Of a stretch of DNA of 64,000 nt, positions 24,701 through 36,783 are shown piece after piece. Source of the DNA: Hydractinia symbiolongicarpus (taxonomy: Eukaryota > Cnidaria > Hydrozoa > Anthoathecata > Hydractiniidae); the NCBI RefSeq assembly GCF_029227915.1, contig NC_079877.1, forward strand, positions 744,001-808,000, written 5' to 3'. The notes under the pieces are model-generated. The model was not told the origin of the DNA. It did no database searches and worked only from the letters and a program-made list of their open reading frames with translations. The first letter of the stretch is position 1, and each line of letters starts with the position of its first letter. The position numbers and the translations under genes are program-made.

Positions 24701-25527
24701 CATTTTTGATGAGACACGGAATAAAAGAAGTTTAATCGCCGGCAAACGAAAACCCGCGAATTCCCGTAAATCCCGGACTCCGCCCGTATAGTCGAATGTA
24801 TACAAAGAAAGTACCCTGTGAGTGATCTCATTTCCCGAACGATTTTTTAAATTATTTTTTCACCACTAAAACGCATGAGACTTGTAGTTTTCAAAAATGT
24901 TTTCATTTTTGATGAGACGCTGAATAAAAGAAGTTTAATCGCCGGCAAACGAAAACCCGCGATTTTCCGCAAATCCCGTGCTTGGCCCGTATAGTCGAGT
25001 ATATACAAAGAAAGTACCCTGTGAGTAAACTCATTTCCAGAACTATTTTTTAAATTATCTTTTCACCACTAAAACGTATGAGACTTGTAGTTTTCAAAAA
25101 TGTTTTCATTTTTGATGAGACGCTGAATAAAAGAAGTTTAATCGCCGGCAAACGCAAACCCGCGATTTCCCGTAAATCCCGGACTCGGCCCGTATAGTCA
25201 AAAGTATACAAAAAAGTACCCTGCCAGTAAACTCATTTCCAGAACGATTTTTTAAATTATCTTTTCACCACTAAAACGCACGAGACTTGTAGTTTTCAAA
25301 AATGTTTTCATTTTTGATGAGACGCTGAATAGAAGAAGTTTAATCGCCGGCAAACGAAAACCCGCGAATTCCTGTAAATCCCGGACTCGGTCCGTATAGT
25401 CAAAAGTATACAAAGAAAATATCCAGGGAGTAAACTCATTTCCAAAACGATTTTTTAAATTATCTTTTCACCACTAAAACGCATGAGACTTGTAGTTTTC
25501 AAAAATGTTTTCATTTTTGATGAGACG
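20657..25527 (+). repeat. 2,436-bp dodecameric HOR, two tandem copies
   Basis: CATTTCTGATG (21,861 and 24,297) and AGTGATCTCATT (22,385 and 24,821) are each exactly 2,436 bp apart (12 x 203). The left unit starts at the CTGTATAAAAAAAG junction near 20,657 and the right at about 23,093. Homology ends at about 25,527, where the right copy has CTTAATAAAAGATG while the left restarts with CTGTATAAAAAAAG. Its first half is the same hexamer that was duplicated at 19.4-21.8 kb. Confidence 0.85.
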
Positions 25528-25770
25528 CTTAATAAAAGATGTTTAATCACCGGCAAACGAAAAGCCGCGATTTCCCGTAAATCCCGGACTCGGCCCGTAT
25601 AGTCAAAAGTATACAAAGAAAGTACCCAGGGAGTAAACTCATTTCCCGAACGATTTTTTAAATTATTTTTTCACCACTAAAACGCATGAGACTTGTAGTT
25701 TTCAGGAATGTTTACATTTTTGATGAGACGCTTAATGAAAGAAGTTTAATCGCCGGCAAACGAAAACCCG

Positions 25771-25973
25771 CGATTTCCCGTAAATCCCGGGCTTGGCCCG
25801 TATAGTCGAATGTATACAAAGAAAGTACCCTGTGAGTAAACTCATTTCCCGAACGATTTTTTAAATTATTTTTTCACCACTAAAACGCATGAGACTTGTA
25901 GTTTTCAAAAATGTTTTCATTTCTGATGAGACGCTGAATAAAAGAAGTTTAATCGCCGGCAAACGAAAACCCC
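25771..25973 (+). repeat. Exemplar monomer, class A
   Basis: This is a clean 203-bp class A monomer. Counting from its first base, the diagnostic sites are GGGCTTGGCCCG at about 19-30, GTCGAATGTATAC at about 35-47, CCCTGTGAG at about 58-66, TTTCCCGAACG at about 75-84 and TTATTTTTTCACC at about 96-108. It carries a SmaI-type CCCGGG palindrome, GTATAC and GCCGGC. Class A alone has CCCG and CGAA separated by six bases, and it is the class most like a centromere-protein box. This copy also has the rare variant CATTTCTGATG in the 3' half, used below to trace duplications. Confidence 0.9.
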
Positions 25974-26176
25974 CGATTTCCCGCAAATCCCGTGCTTGGC
26001 CCGTATAGTCGAGTATATACAAAGAAAGTACCCTGTGAGTAAACTCATTTCCAGAACGATTTTTTAAATTATCTTTTCACCACTAAAACGTATGAGACTT
26101 GTAGTTTTCAAAAATGTTTTCATTTTTGATGAGACGCTGAATAAAAGAAGTTTAATCGCCGGCAAACGAAAACCCG
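25974..26176 (+). repeat. Exemplar monomer, class C
   Basis: This 203-bp monomer directly follows the class A exemplar. It has GTGCTTGGCCCG, GTCGAGTATATAC, TTTCCAGAACG and TTATCTTTTCACC in place of the class A states. A sub-variant common at 1.6-12.3 kb and 19-27.5 kb has TTACCTTTTCACC, AACGAATGAG and CAATAATG. The TATATAC in this class resembles a TATA box but has no other promoter context, so I do not call a promoter. Confidence 0.88.
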
Positions 26177-26784
26177 CGATTTCCCGTAAATCCCGTGCTT
26201 GGCCCGTATAGTCGAGCATATACAAAGAAAGTACCCTGTGAGTAAACTCATTTCCAGAATGATTTTTTAAATTATCTTTTCACCACTAAAACGCATGAGA
26301 CTTGTAGTTTTCAAAAATGTTTTCATTTTTGATGAGACACGGAATAAAAGAAGTTTAATCGCCGGCAAACGAAAACCCGCGAATTCCCGTAAATCCCGGA
26401 CTCCGCCCGTATAGTCGAATGTATACAAAGAAAGTACCCTGTGAGTGATCTCATTTCCCGAACGATTTTTTAAATTATTTTTTCACCACTAAAACGCATG
26501 AGACTTGTAGTTTTCAAAAATGTTTTCATTTTTGATGAGACGCTGAATAAAAGAAGTTTAATCGCCGGCAAACGAAAACCCGCGATTTTCCGCAAATCCC
26601 GTGCTTGGCCCGTATAGTCGAGTATATACAAAGAAAGTACCCTGTGAGTAAACTCATTTCCAGAACTATTTTTTAAATTATCTTTTCACCACTAAAACGT
26701 ATGAGACTGTAGTTTTCAAAAATGTTTTCATTTTTGATGAGACGCTGAATAAAAGAAGTTTAATCGCCGGCAAACGAAAACCCG

Positions 26785-26987
26785 CGATTTCCCGTAAATC
26801 CCGGACTCGGCCCGTATAGTCAAAAGTATACAAAAAAGTACCCTGCCAGTAAACTCATTTCCAGAACGATTTTTTAAATTATCTTTTCACCACTAAAACG
26901 CACGAGACTTGTAGTTTTCAAAAATGTTTTCATTTTTGATGAGACGCTGTATAAAAAAAAGTTCAATCGCCGGCAAACGAAAACCCG
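26785..26987 (+). repeat. Exemplar monomer, class B (hybrid 3' end)
   Basis: This class B monomer is marked by GGACTCGGCCCG and GTCAAAAGTATAC. It carries the one-base-shorter ACAAAAAAGT variant and CCCTGCCAG. Its 3' end has switched to the CTGTATAAAAAAAAG type because the junction of the 3,652-bp duplication lies inside it. Its class B half lacks both the CGAA and the GCCCG/CGGGC dyad seen in class A. Confidence 0.85.
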
Positions 26988-27190
26988 CGAATTCCCGTAA
27001 ATCCCGGACTCGGCCCGTATAGTCAAAAGTATACAAAGGAAATACCCAAGGAGTAAACTCATTTCCCGAACGATTTTTTAAATTATTTTTTCACCACTTA
27101 AACGTATGAGAACTGTAGTTTTCAAGAATGTTTTCATTTTTGATGAGACGCTGAATAAAAGAAGTTTAATCGCCGGCAAACGAAAACCCG
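26988..27190 (+). repeat. Exemplar monomer, class B' (CCCAAGGAG type)
   Basis: This 203-bp B' monomer contains an EcoRI site (CGAATTC), GGACTCGGCCCG, GTCAAAAGTATAC, GGAAATACCCAAGGAG, CACTTAAACGTATGAGAACTG and CAAGAATG. The linked set of variants travels together, so B' is a discrete lineage. It is present at about 0.8-1.6, 3.5-4.7, 6.9-10.3, 13.8-15.6, 19.7-31.4, 44.7-49.7 and 58-62.3 kb. I did not see it at 32-44 kb. Confidence 0.85.
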
Positions 27191-27827
27191 CGATTTCCCG
27201 TAAATCCCGGACTCGGCCCGTATAGTCAAAAGTCTACAAAGAAAATACCCAGGGAGTAAACTCATTTCCCGAACGATTTTTTAAATTATTTTTTCACCAC
27301 TAAAACGTATGAGACTTGTAGTTTTCAAAAATGTTTTCATTTTTGATGAGGCGCTGAATAAAAGAAGCTTAATCGCCGGCATACGAAAACCGGCAATTTC
27401 CCGTAAATCCCGTGCTTGGCCCGTATAGTCGAGCATATACAAAGAAAGTACCCTCTGAGTAAACTCATTTCCAGAACGATTTTTTAAATTACCTTTTCAC
27501 CACTAAAACGAATGAGACATGTAGTTTTCAATAATGTTTTTATTTTTGATGAGACGCTGAATAAAAGAAGTTTAATCGCCGGCAAACGAAAACCCGCGAT
27601 TTCCCGTAAATCCCGTGCTTGGCCCGTATAGTCGAGCATATACAAAGAATGTACCCTGTGAGTAAACGCATTTCCAGAACGATTTTTTAAATTATCTTTT
27701 CACCACTAAAACGCATGAGACTTGTAGTTTTCAAAAATGTTTTCATTTTTGATGAGACACGGAATAAAAGAAGTTTAATCGCCGGCAAACGAAAACCCGC
27801 GAATTCCCGTAAATCCCGGACTCGGCC

Positions 27828-30800
27828 CGTATAGTCGAATGTATACAAAGAAAGTACCCTGTGAGTAAACTCATTTCCCGAACGATTTTTTAAATTATTT
27901 TTTCACCACTAAAACGCATGAGACTTGTAGTTTTCAAAAATGTTTTCATTTCTGATGAGACGCTGAATAAAAGAAGTTTAATCGCCGGCAAACGAAAACC
28001 CCCGATTTCCCGCAAATCCCGTGCTTGGCCCGTATAGTCGAGTATATACAAAGAAAGTACCCTGTGAGTAAACTCATTTCCAGAACGATTTTTTAAATTA
28101 TCTTTTCACCACTAAAACGTATGAGACTTGTAGTTTTCAAAAATGTTTTCATTTTTGATGAGACGCTGAATAAAAGAAGTTTAATCGCCGGCAAACGAAA
28201 ACCCGCGATTTCCCGTAAATCCCGTGCTTGGCCCGTATAGTCGAGCATATACAAAGAAAGTACCCTGTGAGTAAACTCATTTCCAGAATGATTTTTTAAA
28301 TTATCTTTTCACCACTAAAACGCATGAGACTTGTAGTTTTCAAAAATGTTTTCATTTTTGATGAGACACGGAATAAAAGAAGTTTAATCGCCGGCAAACG
28401 AAAACCCGCGAATTCCCGTAAATCCCGGACTCCGCCCGTATAGTCGAATGTATACAAAGAAAGTACCCTGTGAGTGATCTCATTTCCCGAACGATTTTTT
28501 AAATTATTTTTTCACCACTATAACGCATGAGACTTGTAGTTTTCAAAAATGTTTTCATTTTTGATGAGACGCTGAATAAAAGAAGTTTAATCGCCGGCAA
28601 ACGAAAACCCGCGATTTTCCGCAAATCCCGTGCTTGGCCCGTATAGTCGAGTATATACAAAGAAAGTACCCTGTGAGTAAACTCATTTCCAGAACTATTT
28701 TTTAAATTATCTTTTCACCACTAAAACGTATGAGACTTGTAGTTTTCAAAAATGTTTTCATTTTTGATGAGACGCTGAATAAAAGAAGTTTAATCGCCGG
28801 CAAACGCAAACCCGCGATTTCCCGTAAATCCCGGTCTCGGCCCGTATAGTCAAAAGTATACAAAAAAGTACCCTGCCAGTAAACTCATTTCCAGAACGAT
28901 TTTTTAAATTATCTTTTCACCACTAAAACGCACGAGACTTGTAGTTTTCAAAAATGTTTTCATTTTTGATGAGACGCTGAATAGAAGAAGTTTAATCGCC
29001 GGCAAACGAAAACCCGCGAATTCCTGTAAATCCCGGACTCGGTCCGTATAGTCAAAAGTATACAAAGAAAATATCCAGGGAGTAAACTCATTTCCAAAAC
29101 GATTTTTTAAATTATCTTTTCACCACTAAAACGCATGAGACTTGTAGTTTTCAAAAATGTTTTCATTTTTGATGAGACGCTTAATAAAAGATGTTTAATC
29201 ACCGGCAAACGAAAAGCCGCGATTTCCCGTAAATCCCGGACTCGGCCCGTATAGTCAAAAGTATACAAAGAAAGTACCCAGGGAGTAAACTCATTTCCCG
29301 AACGATTTTTTAAATTATTTTTTCACCACTAAAACGCATGAGACTTGTAGTTTTCAGGAATGTTTACATTTTTGATGAGACGCTTAATGAAAGAAGTTTA
29401 ATCGCCGGCAAACGAAAACCCGCGATTTCCCGTAAATCCCGGGCTTGGCCCGTATAGTCGAATGTATACAAAGAAAGTACCCTGTGAGTAAACTCATTTC
29501 CCGAACGATTTTTTAAATTATTTTTTCACCACTAAAACGCATGAGACTTGTAGTTTTCAAAAATGTTTTCATTTCTGATGAGACGCTGAATAAAAGAAGT
29601 TTAATCGCCGGCAAACGAAAACCCCCGATTTCCCGCAAATCCCGTGCTTGGCCCGTATAGTCGAGTATATACAAAGAAAGTACCCTGTGAGTAAACTCAT
29701 TTCCAGAACGATTTTTTAAATTATCTTTTCACCACTAAAACGTATGAGACTTGTAGTTTTCAAAAATGTTTTCATTTTTGATGAGACGCTGAATAAAAGA
29801 AGTTTAATCGCCGGCAAACGAAAACCCGCGATTTCCCGTAAATCCCGTGCTTGGCCCGTATAGTCGAGCATATACAAAGAAAGTACCCTGTGAGTAAACT
29901 CATTTCCAGAATGATTTTTTAAATTATCTTTTCACCACTATAACGCATGAGACTTGTAGTTTTCAAAAATGTTTTCATTTTTGATGAGACACGGAATAAA
30001 AGAAGTTTAATCGCCGGCAAACGAAAACCCGCGAATTCCCGTAAATCCCGGACTCCGCCCGTATAGTCGAATGTATACAAAGAAAGTACCCTGTGAGTGA
30101 TCTCATTTCCCGAACGATTTTTTAAATTATTTTTTCACCACTAAAACGCATGAGACTTGTAGTTTTCAAAAATGTTTTCATTTTTGATGAGACGCTGAAT
30201 AAAAGAAGTTTAATCGCCGGCAAACGAAAACCCGCGATTTTCCGCAAATCCCGTGCTTGGCCCGTATAGTCGAGTATATACAAAGAAAGTACCCTGTGAG
30301 TAAACTCATTTCCAGAACTATTTTTTAAATTATCTTTTCACCACTAAAACGTATGAGACTGTAGTTTTCAAAAATGTTTTCATTTTTGATGAGACGCTGA
30401 ATAAAAGAAGTTTAATCGCCGGCAAACGAAAACCCGCGATTTCCCGTAAATCCCGGACTCGGCCCGTATAGTCAAAAGTATACAAAAAAGTACCCTGCCA
30501 GTAAACTCATTTCCAGAACGATTTTTTAAATTATCTTTTCACCACTAAAACGCACGAGACTTGTAGTTTTCAAAAATGTTTTCATTTTTGATGAGACGCT
30601 GAATAGAAGAAGTTTAATCGCCGGCAAACGAAAACCCGCGAATTCCTGTAAATCCCGGACTCGGTCCGTATAGTCAAAAGTATACAAAGAAAATATCCAG
30701 GGAGTAAACTCATTTCCAAAACGATTTTTTAAATTATCTTTTCACCACTAAAACGCATGAGACTTGTAGTTTTCAAAAATGTTTTCATTTTTGATGAGAC

Positions 30801-31073
30801 GCTTAATAAAAGATGTTTAATCACCGGCAAACGAAAAGCCGCGATTTCCCGTAAATCCCGGACTCGGCCCGTATAGTCAAAAGTATACAAAGAAAGTACC
30901 CAGGGAGTAAACTCATTTCCCGAACGATTTTTTAAATTATTTTTTCACCACTAAAACGCATGAGACTTGTAGTTTTCAGGAATGTTTCCATTTTTGATGA
31001 GACGCTTAATGAAAGAAGTTTAATCGCCGGCAAACGAAAACCCGCGATTTCCCGTAAATCCCGGGCTTGGCCC
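27828..31073 (+). repeat. 1,623-bp octamer, second (complete) pair
   Basis: The same octamer pair as at 24.2-26.9 kb, here with both units complete: CATTTCTGATG at 27,949 and 29,572, AGTGATCTCATT at 28,473 and 30,096, CTTAATAAAAGATG at 29,179 and 30,801. Small differences, such as ATGTTTACATT versus ATGTTTCCATT, separate the units. Identity fails after about 31,073, where AACGTATGAG replaces AACGCATGAG with CATTTCTGATG. Confidence 0.84.
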
Positions 31074-31743
31074 GTATAGTCGAATGTATACAAAGAAAGT
31101 ACCCTGTGAGTAAACTCATTTCCCGAACGATTTTTTAAATTATTTTTTTACCACTAAAACGTATGAGACTTGTAGTTTTCAAAAATGTTTTCATTTTTGA
31201 TGAGACACTGTATAAAAAAAGTTCAATCGCCGGCAAACGAAAACCCGCGAATTCCCGTAAATCCCGGACTCGGCCCGTATAGTCAAAAGTATACAAAGGA
31301 AATACCCAAGGAGTAAACTCATTTCCCGAACGATTTTTTAAATTATTTTTTCAGCACTTAAACGTATGAGAACTGTAGTTTTCAAGAATGTTTTCATTTT
31401 TGATGAGACGCTGAATAAAAGAAGTTTAATCGCCGGCAAACGAAAACCCGCGATTTCCGGTAAATCCCGGACTCGGCTCGTATAGTCAAAAGTATATAAA
31501 GAAAGTACCCTGCGAGTAAACTCATTTCCAGAACGATTTTTTAAATTATCTTTTCACCACTAAAACGCACAAGACTTGTAGTTTTCAAAAATGTTTTCAT
31601 TTTTGATGAGACGCTGAATAAAAGAAGTTTAATCGCCGGCAAACGAAAACCCGCGATTTTCCCTAAATCCCGGACTCGGCTCGTATAGTCAAAAGTATAT
31701 AAAGAAACTACCCAGGTAGTAAACTCATTCCCCGAACGATTTT

Positions 31744-32560
31744 TTAAATTATTTTTTGACCACTAAAACCCATGAGACTTGTAGTTTTCAGGAATGTTTT
31801 CATTTTTGATGAGACGCTTAATGAAAGAAGTTTAATCGCCGGCAAACGAAAACCCGCGATTTCCCGTAAATCCCGGGCTTGGCCCGTATAGTTGAATGTA
31901 TACAAAGAAAGTACCCTGTGAGTAAACTCATTTCCCAAACGATTTTTTATATTATCTTTTCACCACTAAAACGCATGAGACTTGTAGTTTTCAAAAATGT
32001 TTTCATCTTTAATGAGACACGGAATAAAAAAAGTTTAATCGCCGGCAAAAGAAAACCCGCGAATTCCCGTAAATCCCGGACTCGGCCCGTATAGTCGAAT
32101 GTATACAAAGCAAGTACCCTGTGAGTAAACTCATTTCTCGAACGATTTTTTAAATTATTGTTTCACCACTAAAACGCATGAGACTTGTAGTTTTCAGGAA
32201 TGTTTTTATTTTTGATGAGACGCTTAATGAAAGAAGTTTATTCGCCCGCAAACGAAAACCCGCGATTTCCCGTAAATCCCGCGCTTGGCCCGTATAGTTG
32301 AATGTATACAAAGAAAGTACCCTGTGAGTAAACTCATTTCCCAAACGATTTTTTATATTATCTTTTCACCACTAAAACGCATGAGACTTGTAGTTTTCAA
32401 AAATGTTTTCATTTTTAATGAGACACGGAATAAAAGAAGTTTAATCGCCGGCAAAAGAAAACCCGCGAATTCCCGTAAATCCCGGACTCGGCCCGTATAG
32501 TCGAATGTATACAAAGCAAGTACCCTGTGAGTAAACTCATTTCTCGAACGATTTTTTATA
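31744..32560 (+). repeat. 406-bp dimeric HOR, two copies
   Basis: Two monomers repeat at 406 bp: GTATAGTTGAATG, TTTTTATATTATC, AATGAGACACGG, CGGCAAAAGAAAACC and ATACAAAGCAAGTACC occur in both units. Differences include TTTCATCTTTAATG versus TTTCATTTTTAATG and GGGCTTGG versus GCGCTTGG. It is the shortest HOR in the window and is flanked by singletons, so it looks like a local slip or unequal exchange between neighbours. Confidence 0.82.
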
Positions 32561-35500
32561 TTATTTTTTCACCACTAAAACGCATGAGACTTGTAGTTTT
32601 TACAAATGTTTTCGTTTTTGATGAGACGCTGAATAAAAGAAGTTTAATCGCCGGCAAACGAAAACCCGCGATTTCCCGTAAATCCCGTGCTTGGCCCGTA
32701 TAGTCGAGCATATACAAAGAAAGTACCCTGTGAGTAAACTCATTTCCAGAACGATTTTTTAAATTATCTTTTCACCACTAAAACGCAATCAGACTTGTAG
32801 TTTTCAAAAATGTTTTCATTTTTGAAGAGACACGGAATAAAAGAAGTTTAATCGCCGGCAAACGAAAACCCGCGAATTCCCGTAAATCCCGGACTCGGCC
32901 GGTATAGTCGAATATATACAAAGAAAGTACCCTGTGAGTGAACTCATTTCCCGAACGATTTTTTAAATTATTTTTTCACCACTAAAACGCATGAGACTTG
33001 TAGTTTTCAAAAATGTTTTCATTTTTGATGAGACGCTGAATAAAAGAAGTTTAATCGCCGGCAAACCAAAACCCGCGATTTCCCGCAAATCCCGTGCTTG
33101 GCCCGTATAGTCGAGTATATACAAAGAAAGTACCCTGTGAGTAAACTCATTTCCACAACGATTTCTTAAATTATCTTTTCACCACTAAAACGCATGAGAC
33201 TTGTAGTTTTCAAAAATGTTTTCATTTTTGATGAGACACGGAATAAAAGAAGTTTAATCGCCGGCAAAAGAAAACCCGCGAATTCCCGTAAATCCCGGAC
33301 TCGGCCCGTATAGTCGAATGTATACAAAGAAAGTACCCTGTGAGTAAACTCATTTTCCGAACGATTTTTTGAATTATTTTTTCACCACTAAAATGCATGA
33401 GACTTGTAGTTTTCAAAAATGTTTTCATTTTTGATGAGACGCTGAATAAAAGAAGTTTAATCGCCGGCAAACGAAAACCCCCGATTTCCCGCAAATCCCG
33501 TGCTTGGCCCGTATAGTCGAGTATATACAAAGAAAGTACCCTGTGAGTAAACTCATTTCCAGAACGATTTTTTAAATTATCTTTTCACCACTAAAACGCA
33601 TGAGACTTGTAGTTTTCAAAAATGTTTTCATTTTTGATGAGACACGGAATAAAAGAAGTTTAATCGCCGGCAAACGAAAACCCGCGAATTCCCGTAAATC
33701 CCGGACTCGGCCCGTATAGTCGAATGTATACAAAGAAAGTACCCTGTGAGTAAACTCATTTCCCGAACGATTTTTTAAATTATCTTTTCACCACTAAAAC
33801 GCATGAGACTTGTAGTTTTCAAAAATGTTTTCATTTTTGATGAGACGCTGAATAAAAGATGTTTAATCACCGGCAAACAAAAAGCCGCGATTTCCCGTAA
33901 ATCCCGGACCCGGCCCGTAAAGTCAAAAGTATGCAAAGAAAGTACCCAGGGAGTAAACTCATTTCCCGAACGATTTTTTAAATTATTTTTTCACCACTAA
34001 AGCGCATGAGACTTGTAGTTGTCAAAAATGTTTTCATTTTTGATGAGACGCTGAATAAAAGAAGTTTAATCGCCGGCAAACGAAAACCCGCGATTTCCCG
34101 TAAATCCCAAACTCGGCCCGTATAGTCAAAAGTATACAAAAAAGTACCCTGCGAGTAAACTCATTTCCAGAACGATTTTTTAAATTATCTTTTCACCACT
34201 AAAACGCACGAGACTTGTAGTTTTCAAAAATGTTTTCATTTTTGATGAGACGCTGAATAAAAGAGGTTTAATCGCCGGCAAACGAAAACCCGCGATTTCC
34301 CCTAAATCCCGGACTCGGCCCGTATAGCCAAAAGTATATAAAGAAACTACCCAGGTAGTAAACTCATTTCCCGAACGATTTTTTAAATTATTTTTTCACC
34401 ACTAAAACGCATGAGACTTGTAGTTTTTAAAAATGTTTTCATTTTTGATGAAACGCTGAATAAAAGAAGTTTAATCGCCGGCAAACGAAAACCCGCGATT
34501 TCCCGTAAATCCCGTGCTTGGCCCGTATAGTCGAGCATATACAAAGAAAGTACCCTGTGAGTAAACTCATTTCCAGAACGATTTTTTAAATTATCTTTTC
34601 ACCACTAAAACGCATCAGACTTGTAGTTTTCAAAAATGTTTTCATTTTTGATGAGACACGGAATAAAAGAAGTTTAATCGCCGGCAAACGAAAACCCGCG
34701 AATTCCCGTAAATCCCGGACTCGGCCCGTATAGTCGAATGTATACAAAGAAAGTACCCTGTGAGTGAACTCATTTCCCGAACGATTTTTTAAATTATTTT
34801 TTCACCACTAAAACGCATGAGACTTGTAGTTTTCAAAAATGTTTTCATTTTTGATGAGACGCTGAATAAAAGAAGTTTAATCGCCGGCAAACCAAAACCC
34901 GCGATTTCCCGCAAATCCCGTGCTTGGCCCGTATAGTCGAGTATATACAAAGAAAGTACCCTGTGAGTAAACTCATTTCCACAACGATTTTTTAAATTAT
35001 CTTTTCACCACTAAAACGTATGAGACTTGTAGTTTTCAAAAATGTTTTCATTTTTGATGAGACGCTGAATAAAAGAAGTTTAATCGCCGGCAAACGAAAA
35101 CCCGTGATTTCCCGTAAATCCCGGACTCGCCCCGTATAGTCAAAAAGATACAAAAACGTATCCTGCGAGTAAACTCATTTGCAGAACGATTTTTTAAATT
35201 ATCTTTTCACCACTAAAACGCACGAGACTTGTAGTTTTCAAAAATGTTTTCATTTTTGATGAGACGCTGAATAAAAGAAGTTTAATCGCCGGCAAACGAA
35301 AACCCGCGAATTCCTGTAAATCCCGGATTCGGTGCGTATAGTCAAAAGTATACTAAGAAAATACCCAGGGAGTAAAATCATTTCCCGAACGATTTTTTAA
35401 ATTATCTTTTCACCACTAAAACGCATGAGACTTGTAGTTTTCAAAAATGTTTTCATTTTTGATGAGACGCTGAATAAAAGAGTTTTAATCGCCGGCAAAC

Positions 35501-36783
35501 GAAAACCCGCGATTTCCCCTAAATCCCGGACTCGGCCCGTATAGTCAAAAGTATATAAAGAAACTACCCAGGTAGTAAACTCATTTCCCGAACGATTTTT
35601 TAAATTATTTTTTGACCACTAAAACCCATGAGACTTGTAGTTTTCAGGAATGTTTTCATTTTTGATGACACGCTTAATGAAAGAAGTTTAATCGCCGGCA
35701 AACGAAAACCCGCGATTTCCCGTAAATCCCGGGCTTGGCCCGTATAGTCGAATGTATACAAAGGAAGTACCCTGTGAGTAAACTCATTTCCCAAACGATT
35801 TTTTAAATTATCTTTTCACCACTAAAACGCATGAGACTTGTAGTTTTCAAAAATGTTTTCATTTTTGATGAGACACGGAATAAAAGAAGTTTAATCGCCG
35901 GCAAAAGAAAACCCGCGAATTCCCGTAAATCCCGGACTTAGCCCGTATAGTCGAATGTATACAAAGAAAGTACCCTGTGAGTAAACTCATTTTCCGAACG
36001 ATTTTTTAAATTATTTTTTCACCACTAAAACGCATGAGACTTGTAGTTTTCAAAAATGTTTTCATTTTTGATGAGACGCTGAATAAAAGAAGTTTAATCG
36101 CCGGCAAACGAAAACCCCCGATTTCCCGCAAATCCCGTGCTTGGCCCGTATAGTCGAGTATATACAAAGAAAGTACCCTGTGAGTAAACTCATTTCCAGA
36201 ACGATTTTTTAAATTATCTTTTCACCACTAAAACGTATGAGACATGTAGTTTTCAAAAATGTTTTCATTTTTGATGAGACGCTGAATAAAAGAAGTTTGA
36301 TCGCCGGCAAACGAAAACCCGCGATTTCCCGTAAATCCCGTGCTTGGCCCGTATATTCGAGCATATACAAAGAAAGTACCCTGTGAGTAAACTCATTTCC
36401 AGAACGATTTTTTAAATTATCTTTTCACCACTAAAACGCATGAGACTTGTAGTTTTCAAAAATGTTTTCATTTTTGATGAGACACGGAATAAAAGAAGTT
36501 TAATCGCCGGCAAACGAAAACCCGCGAATTCCCGTAAATCCCGGACTCGGCCCGTATAGTTGAATGTATACAAAGAAAGTACCCTGTGAGTAAACTCATT
36601 TCCCGAACGATTTTTTAAATTATCTTTTCACCACTAAAACGCATGAGACTTGTAGTTTTCAAAAATGTTTTCATTTTTGATGAGACGCTGAATAAAAGAT
36701 GTTTAATCACCGGCAAACGAAAAGCCGCGATTTCCCGTAAATCCCGGACTCGGCCCGTATAGTCAAAAGTATACAAAAAAGTA
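32561..36783 (+). repeat. Interleaved 9-mer relationship (1,826-bp offset)
   Basis: GCAAACCAAAACCC (33,061 and 34,887) and CCTGTGAGTGAACTC (32,931 and 34,757) are 1,826 bp apart (9 x 203 minus 1). Homology at this offset covers only about three monomers (32.6-33.2 and 34.4-35.0 kb). The rest matches other places, for example 33.8 kb matches 39.1 and 40.9 kb. The region is a mosaic, with many C monomers having GACACGGAATAAAAG. Private changes such as CGCAATCAGAC (32,786) and AAAAAGATACAAAAACGTATCC (35,140s) mark older copies. Confidence 0.72.

Larger units (their letters stand above)
24176..26948 (+). repeat. 1,623-bp octamer nested in the 18-mer, first pair
   Basis: AGTGATCTCATT at 24,821 and 26,444 and CATTTCTGATG at 24,297 and 25,920 are 1,623 bp apart (8 x 203 minus 1, the lost base being in GAGACTGTAG). 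The left limit is about 24,176/25,799, where GGACTCGG versus GGGCTTGG ends identity. The second octamer is cut short at about 26,948 by the 18-mer junction, which shows that the octamer pair existed before the 18-mer duplicated. Confidence 0.85.
23296..30600 (+). repeat. 3,652-bp 18-mer HOR, two tandem copies
   Basis: The offset of 3,652 bp (18 x 203 minus 2) is shown by AGTGATCTCATT (24,821 and 28,473; 26,444 and 30,096), CTTAATAAAAGATG (25,527 and 29,179), CATTTCTGATG (24,297 and 27,949; 25,920 and 29,572) and the extra-A CTGTATAAAAAAAAG. Even private single-base changes are shared, such as AAACGCAAACCC and the one-base-deleted GAGACTGTAG. I noticed only a handful of differences, for example CGCATTAGAC versus CGCATGAGAC, TTTCATGTAAAT versus TTTCCCGTAAAT, and GGACTCGG versus GGTCTCGG. 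The junction lies at about 26,903-26,949. This is the longest clean tandem duplication in the window. Confidence 0.9.

Noticed and set aside
25974-26176. TATA-box promoter at GAGTATATACAAAG in class C monomers
   Set aside because: TATATA is expected by chance in an A/T-rich satellite, and no initiator, downstream gene or conserved promoter layout accompanies it. Satellite transcription is possible but not shown by the sequence.
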